A DNA stretch of 26,323 bases, taken from positions 1 to 26,323 of the forward strand of contig JALUJS010000337.1 of the NCBI GenBank assembly GCA_027056825.1, written 5' to 3'. The notes beneath the pieces are model-generated. The model searched no databases and had not been told where the DNA came from. It saw nothing but the letters and a program-made list of their open reading frames with translations. This DNA is from Candidatus Krumholzibacteriia bacterium (lineage in GTDB: Bacteria > Krumholzibacteriota > Krumholzibacteriia > LZORAL124-64-63). Of this stretch, positions 22,045 through 26,323 are shown one piece after another. A program made the position numbers and the translations under genes. Numbering within the stretch: position 1 is the stretch's first letter; each line of letters opens with the position of its first letter.

Positions 22045-22692
22045 TCAGACAAGGATGATGCGGCGGTGGCCGGTCAGCAGGGGGTGCTCCCAGGTCCACA
22101 GGCGGTAGCCGAGGCCGTCGTCGCGGGTCCAGGCGCCGGTGATTTCGCCGCCGCCGGCGGGGGGATTGTCCACGGCCACCGGTTCGGCCGAGGCTGTCAG
22201 GGCGTCGAAGGCCCGGGCGAAGTCGCCCTTGCCCTGCTTGCGCAGGATGTGCAGCAGGAAGGTGACCACGCCGGCGCTGACCAGGTCCTGCCCCTGGTTG
22301 ATCAGCACGGTGACCAGGCGGTCGGTATCGGCGGCCACGTCGGCGTTGAGCCGGTCCCCGATGATCAGGGAGTGGGCCGGATCTCCGCCGAGCTGGCCCA
22401 GGATCGCACCATGGGGTTTGCCGAGGGGCTGGCCCAGGTCCCCGAAGACATCCTCGAGATATTCCAGCAATTCAAAATTTCGCAGCGTGGTGCGGGCGTC
22501 GGCGGTGTGGTCGCCCGTGGTGACGACCTGGCGGTATTCCCGGTTCAGGTCCGGCAGGAAATTCTCCGCCTCTGGCAGGGCCCGCGGACTACCGGTCAAC
22601 GGGTCGATGGCCACCAGGGTGCCGGCCATGTCCCACATCAGCACGCTCGTGGCGCGGTCGATGGAGTCCAGGGCTGGGGGAATCGGGTTCAT
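22045..22692 (-). CDS. HAD-superfamily phosphatase-like protein with DMAGT motif
   Basis: The 215-aa protein has the HAD core: motif I LMWDMAGTLVAID (nucleophile Asp21), motif II VVTTGD (residues 57-61), a candidate Lys92 (LGKPHGA) and motif IV GDRLNADVAADT (Asp113 and Asp118). The usual second aspartate of DxDGT, the general acid, is Ala23. The same substitution occurs in the phosphonatase-type DWAGT motif. The C-terminal third (AVDNPPAGGGEITGAWTRDD...) is not part of the core and is unfamiliar. The substrate is unknown. It precedes the nickel permease on the same strand, but a separate promoter lies between them, so functional linkage is uncertain. Confidence 0.72.
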   Translation of the reverse strand: MNPIPPALDSIDRATSVLMWDMAGTLVAIDPLTGSPRALPEAENFLPDLNREYRQVVTTGDHTADARTTLRNFELLEYLEDVFGDLGQPLGKPHGAILGQLGGDPAHSLIIGDRLNADVAADTDRLVTVLINQGQDLVSAGVVTFLLHILRKQGKGDFARAFDALTASAEPVAVDNPPAGGGEITGAWTRDDGLGYRLWTWEHPLLTGHRRIILV

Positions 22693-22751
22693 GCTGGTGA
22701 GCCATTCCGGTAGCGGACCACAGGCGATGTAACCGCGATAGAATAGGAGAT

Positions 22752-22773
22752 TTCCCCTGTTTTTCCAGGGGAA
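22752..22773. repeat. 8-bp perfect stem with T-rich loop between divergent genes
   Basis: TTCCCCTG (22752-22759) pairs perfectly with CAGGGGAA (22766-22773) around a 6-nt loop. It lies between the divergent HAD gene and the secreted-protein gene. No T-run follows on either strand, so it is not an intrinsic terminator. An operator or 5'-leader hairpin is more likely. Confidence 0.4.
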
Positions 22774-22912
22774 TTATCATGCGGGCCAGCGGTGCGACGC
22801 TCCGCAAAGTATGGGTTCGACACCGAGAAAAATAAATTCGGACAAAATCACACCAATATGATATGGTCCCACGTCTTTCCGAAATCAAGACCCAAGTCCG
22901 GGGGATCCACTC

Positions 22913-24895
22913 ATGAACACTCGTTGCGCACACCGTATTTCTGCCCCGGGAAGGATCCGGGCCGCCGGGGACAGGCGCAACGCGCAGTCCCCCTCCACGC
23001 TCCTGACCCTTGCGGTCTTCCTGGCCACCGCGGCCGCCCTGGCCCTCTTCGCGCCCGGCTCCGCCCTGGCTGTTGATCCCTATGTGGATGACGGTTTAAG
23101 CGCGGCCACGCCCCGTCCCGATCCCGACCTGGTCGTCGTGCGGGAGAAGTTCTACGGCGCCGCCGGCGTGGACCTGAGCGCCTACGGCATCGGCGGGGGG
23201 CCGCACACCTATGTCCAGTCCCTGTACTTCCGGTTGTTTGTGGACGGGGATCTTCCGACCAAGGACTCCGTGGCCGCCCTGGTCGTCCTGCCTCCCTCGG
23301 TCACCATCCTGGGCGTGATCACCGATGGTGCGGATCTCGGGGGATCCGGAAATGACGGTGTGTTCACCGCCACCGACGCGGTGTTCGGGGTGGGCGCCGA
23401 CCCGGATCTCTATTCCACAACCTCGCGGGGTTTCGATGACGGGGCCGGGGCCTCCACCGAGTATGTGGGGATCATCGATGACAACTCGATGGCCTTTTCC
23501 CTGAATGTTTCCTTCGGGGTGGATGATTTCCGGCTCATCATCGACTACGGCGACTCCTTTCCCGCCGATCTGAGCTTCGATGTGTTGGGAGTGGAGGTGA
23601 CGCCCCCCCAGGGTTCCGAACCTTTGAGCGGGATCCTGGTCGGCAACGCGGGCCAGCCGGTGGTTTTTGGCAGCGGGGACTACGGGGAGGATCCCAGCCT
23701 GCGGGACATTCCCTTGACGAGCACCGCCCCGGCCACCTCGGGCGCCATCCTGCCCTTCAATCCCCAGGTCAGCCTCTTCATCGCCCGCGATCCTTCCGGG
23801 GACACCTACATCGACAGCTACGATACTGCCCTGAATGTGCCCCTGCCGGGCCAGTTCCTGCTCGGAACCAATGTGAGCAATCCCCGCGGCATCACCGAGC
23901 ACACAAGCGGCCTGGTGTATGTCGTCGGCCAGATGGGTGGATTCGCGGCCATCGACCCGGTTCTGCACACCGTGGAATCGGTCTTGATGAAAGACCTTGC
24001 CGGCGATGTGGTCGATGTGACCAACCTGCCCGGCCACGCGAACCTGTACGGCCTGCGCAACGCCGCGGAGGATTCCATCGATGTGATCGACCCCGCAGTG
24101 CCCAGGGTGATCACCAGTTTCCCCATTCCCGGGATTACCAACCCGCAGGCCATCTGTGACGGTACCGACGGCCGACTGTACATCCTGAACCGCAACGGCA
24201 AGCTGGCCTGGATCGATCCCGACGGTGCCAACCCCGGGTTGCTGGACCTGGCGCCGCCGACGGGCAACTACAAGGGCATGACCAGCCGCACGGGCACCAG
24301 CCTGCTCTACCTGCTGCGCAACACTTCCGCCGAGAGCGCCATCGATGTCTTCGACCTGAACACCATGCAGGTCAGCTTCGACCTGGCCATCCTGCCCACG
24401 CCCACCGCGCCCGCTTCGATCACCGACGGTCCCAACGACCTGCTCTATGCCATCGGGACCGGCACCTTCGGCCCGGCCGGCTTCGCCGTCGTGGATCCGG
24501 TGTCCGGCGCGGTGGTGTATTCCAACGAGATCATGGATTTCCCCGGCGTGAACCGCTCGCTCACGGCCTTGTTGCCGCAGCCGTCGGCCGTCGGGGATCG
24601 GGGCGGGCCGCCATCCCCGGCCGAACTGCGGCACCTGGCCTGGCCCAACCCCTTCAATCCGCGGGTGGAGATCAAATACGAATTGCCGCGGGCCGGACAG
24701 ACCATGGTCCGCGTCCTGGATGTGCGGGGACGCCTGCTGCGCACGCTGCATCAGGGCTGGGAACCCGCGGGCTGGAACACCCAGCGCTGGGACGGGCTCG
24801 ACGACGCCGGGCGGCCGCTGCCCTCGGGCGCCTACTTCTACCGCATCACCGCCGCGGGGACCGAGGCTGGGGGGAAGATCGTGCTCGTGCGTTGA
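22913..24895 (+). CDS. Secreted repeat protein with C-terminal FlgD-like/T9SS-style domain
   Basis: The 660-aa protein has a long signal peptide (basic to residue 24, hydrophobic 29-48, cleavage after GSALA near 53). Residues 60-270 form an acidic beta-rich region. Residues about 290-560 contain recurring strands of the type GLVYVVGQMGGFAAIDPVLHTV, LYGLRNAAEDSIDVIDP and LYILNRNGKLAWIDPDG, spaced like blades of a beta-propeller. The last 87 residues (from 574) are a FlgD-like Ig domain: WPNPFNP...IKYELPRAG...VRVLDVRGRLLRTL...WDGLDDAGRPLPSGAYFYRI...KIVLVR. This tail is typical of secreted proteins in FCB-related phyla and may direct export or surface attachment. GGGGGA lies 7 nt before the ATG. 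The ligand is unknown. Confidence 0.8.
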   Translation: MNTRCAHRISAPGRIRAAGDRRNAQSPSTLLTLAVFLATAAALALFAPGSALAVDPYVDDGLSAATPRPDPDLVVVREKFYGAAGVDLSAYGIGGGPHTYVQSLYFRLFVDGDLPTKDSVAALVVLPPSVTILGVITDGADLGGSGNDGVFTATDAVFGVGADPDLYSTTSRGFDDGAGASTEYVGIIDDNSMAFSLNVSFGVDDFRLIIDYGDSFPADLSFDVLGVEVTPPQGSEPLSGILVGNAGQPVVFGSGDYGEDPSLRDIPLTSTAPATSGAILPFNPQVSLFIARDPSGDTYIDSYDTALNVPLPGQFLLGTNVSNPRGITEHTSGLVYVVGQMGGFAAIDPVLHTVESVLMKDLAGDVVDVTNLPGHANLYGLRNAAEDSIDVIDPAVPRVITSFPIPGITNPQAICDGTDGRLYILNRNGKLAWIDPDGANPGLLDLAPPTGNYKGMTSRTGTSLLYLLRNTSAESAIDVFDLNTMQVSFDLAILPTPTAPASITDGPNDLLYAIGTGTFGPAGFAVVDPVSGAVVYSNEIMDFPGVNRSLTALLPQPSAVGDRGGPPSPAELRHLAWPNPFNPRVEIKYELPRAGQTMVRVLDVRGRLLRTLHQGWEPAGWNTQRWDGLDDAGRPLPSGAYFYRITAAGTEAGGKIVLVR

Positions 24896-25122
24896 GCGGG
24901 GTGAAGCGGTCCCGGTACTGACTCGGGTATGCGGGAATACCTCCAGGCAATCCCAAACGCAGGTTGTGAGCGTATGAACGGGATGGTACGCTGGCATGGC
25001 GCACACCGGCAGGCGCCGGGTCTCGGCTTGTCAGGTCTCAACCCGGATGATTGAATTGCCAGGCGAACCCGCAGGGCGATAACATGAATTATCCGGGTAA
25101 ACCATGGGGGAGGTTTCCAACA

Positions 25123-26088
25123 ATGGTAACCAAGTTACAGTTTTTCCGGGCCGTGGGCATAGTCCTGTGCGGGAGCCTGATCGTCGGTCTGGCTCTCTTG
25201 CCATGCCTCGACCAGGCCCGGGCCGGGGATCTCGAGGACCTGCTGCAGCAGGTGGGCGAGGAATACGCCGTGGGCTACTCGTCGCCGTTCCTGTACGCCT
25301 TCGGTCCGGCCATGAACAGCGGCCTGTACCAGACCGCCGACATTCCCCTGTCCCGGTTGACCATCAGCATCGGGGTCAAGGGCATGGCCGCCCAGATCGA
25401 TGACGGTGACCAGACCTTCCAGCGCGTACTGGAGGGTGTGGACCTGGGCGCCTTCGATCCGGCCTTCGCCGGGCAGACCGGCACCGTGGTCATGAGCGGT
25501 CCCACGCTTTTCGGTGACGAGAAAACCGAGGGGACCATCACCGGTTACGTCAACGGCCTGGCGGTTTTCGAGGAGACCACCATTCCCGGCCTGGTGGACA
25601 CGAAGTTCGTGCCCATGGCCGCCCCCGAGGTTTCGGTGGGCGGGATCGCGGGCCTGCGGGCCATCGTACGCTGGCTGCCGGAGATCGACCTGGGCGATTA
25701 CGGCAAGTTCAAGTACAGCGGTTTCGGCGGTCAATGGAACACCGGCCAGGTGCTGAAGAACCTGCCCTTCGACGCCATGGTGGGCTTCAGCACCCAGAAG
25801 CTGGAGATCACCGGCCTGCTGGAGGTCAACGCCACGTCCTACTACGCCGCGGTCAGCCGTGGGTTCTCCCTGTTGACCCTCTACGCCGGGGGAGCCATCG
25901 AGGATTCGGACATGTCCGTGACCTACGTCTACAACGATACCGGGGAATCCATCACCTTCAGCAGGGACGGCGTGCAGGACAGCCGCCTGACCCTGGGCGC
26001 GACGCTCAACCTGGGTTTGAAGATCAACGCCGAGGTCGCCAAGGGGAAGATGACCACCTTCGCCGGAGGCGTGGCCTTCGGCTTCTAG
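25123..26088 (+). CDS. Secreted beta-barrel-like protein (DUF6588-like)
   Basis: The 321-aa protein has a good signal peptide (MVTKLQFFRAVGIVLCGSLIVGLALLP..., cleavage after QARAG near 34), then DLEDLLQQVGEEYAVGYSSPFLYAFGPAMNSGLYQTA. Amphipathic strands follow and it ends with AGGVAFGF, a C-terminal aromatic as in outer-membrane barrels. The overall style recalls the Bacteroidota-type DUF6588 proteins; I am not certain of that family. The ATG at 25123 is preceded by GGGGGAGG at 9 nt and yields the signal peptide directly, so upstream in-frame starts (ATG 25084, TTG 25051) are rejected. The lipoprotein gene starts 13 nt after its stop, so they are probably co-transcribed. Confidence 0.7.
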   Translation: MVTKLQFFRAVGIVLCGSLIVGLALLPCLDQARAGDLEDLLQQVGEEYAVGYSSPFLYAFGPAMNSGLYQTADIPLSRLTISIGVKGMAAQIDDGDQTFQRVLEGVDLGAFDPAFAGQTGTVVMSGPTLFGDEKTEGTITGYVNGLAVFEETTIPGLVDTKFVPMAAPEVSVGGIAGLRAIVRWLPEIDLGDYGKFKYSGFGGQWNTGQVLKNLPFDAMVGFSTQKLEITGLLEVNATSYYAAVSRGFSLLTLYAGGAIEDSDMSVTYVYNDTGESITFSRDGVQDSRLTLGATLNLGLKINAEVAKGKMTTFAGGVAFGF

Positions 26089-26101
26089 AAAGGATGCCGC
26101 C

Positions 26102-26323
26102 ATGAAACGCGTACTGATTCCGGCGGCCCTGCTGGGCCTGCTGTTGATCCTGACAGGCTGCGGCAGCGACAGCCTGGCCCCCCACGACGCCATCCCCGAA
26201 TTGACCGCGGACGCCTCGGCCCAACAGGCCGGCCTGGTGGCCTACGCCGTGGCCACGGTGGGCCCTTTGGCGGTGACCTATGGGAACAAGTCGGAGATCT
26301 ACACTTTCCCCCCGGGCGACATC
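26102..26323 (+). CDS. Putative lipoprotein, truncated by the window end
   Basis: The first 74 codons encode a short basic start (MKR), a hydrophobic stretch and the lipobox LTGC, with Cys20 as the lipidation site. A Gly-Ser-Asp sequence follows it, and Asp at +2 is absent, so in proteobacterial terms outer-membrane sorting would be favoured. The rest (LTADASAQQAGLVAYAVATVGPLAV...) is not enough to name a family. AAAGGA lies 7 nt before the ATG. It follows the barrel gene closely and may work with it at the outer membrane. Confidence 0.75.
   Translation, partial: MKRVLIPAALLGLLLILTGCGSDSLAPHDAIPELTADASAQQAGLVAYAVATVGPLAVTYGNKSEIYTFPPGDI

Overview
The window reads as a chromosomal segment of a GC-rich, Gram-negative bacterium with an anaerobic or facultatively anaerobic metabolism. 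Outer-membrane-type beta-barrels, a lipoprotein signal and a secreted protein ending in a FlgD-like PNPFNP...YFYR domain resemble proteins of FCB-related candidate phyla such as Krumholzibacteriota, Eisenbacteria or Latescibacterota. That placement is an inference from protein style; there is no rRNA or other marker here. No tRNA, rRNA, CRISPR array, transposase or integrase was seen.

Layout. (1) 2-70: tail of an unidentified gene. (2) 71-363: AT-rich promoter-type region with a 14-bp palindrome. (3) 364-7032, + strand: an eight-gene, mostly overlapping operon. It encodes a complete tetrameric group 3b [NiFe] hydrogenase in the order beta-gamma-delta-alpha, known from the Pyrococcus sulfhydrogenase, then its maturation protease. 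A stand-alone receiver protein, a membrane histidine kinase with a RegB-like quinone-site motif, and a protein made of two aspartokinase-type ACT domains follow. (4) 7146-10895, + strand: an acyltransferase, a DegT-family aminotransferase and a composite family 2 glycosyltransferase, probably for an amino-sugar glycan. (5) 11049-13277, + strand: three secreted or envelope proteins, including a periplasmic heavy-metal-associated (CxxC) protein paired with an outer-membrane barrel. (6) 13363-13968: an FmdE-family protein, convergent with the hyp genes. (7) 13974-22692, - strand: hydrogenase maturation. hypC-hypD-hypE form one operon. A NicO/UreH-like nickel permease, His-rich hypB, hypF and a thioredoxin-like [2Fe-2S] ferredoxin form another. 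A small membrane protein/XRE regulator pair lies between them, and a HAD-like protein is upstream. (8) 22913-26323, + strand: a secreted FlgD-tailed protein, a secreted barrel-like protein and a truncated lipoprotein.

How it fits together. The permease would bring in Ni, and His-rich HypB would store and insert it. HypF and HypE make the cyanide ligands, and HypC/HypD carry and assemble the Fe(CN)2CO unit. The protease trims the large subunit after its C-terminal DPCISCSVH motif. The finished enzyme would exchange electrons between NAD(P)H and H2 (or polysulfide) in the cytosol. hypA is not in the window. The most unusual feature is a possible signalling module (quinone-type sensor kinase, output-less receiver, tandem ACT protein) built into the structural operon and apparently co-translated with the hydrogenase.
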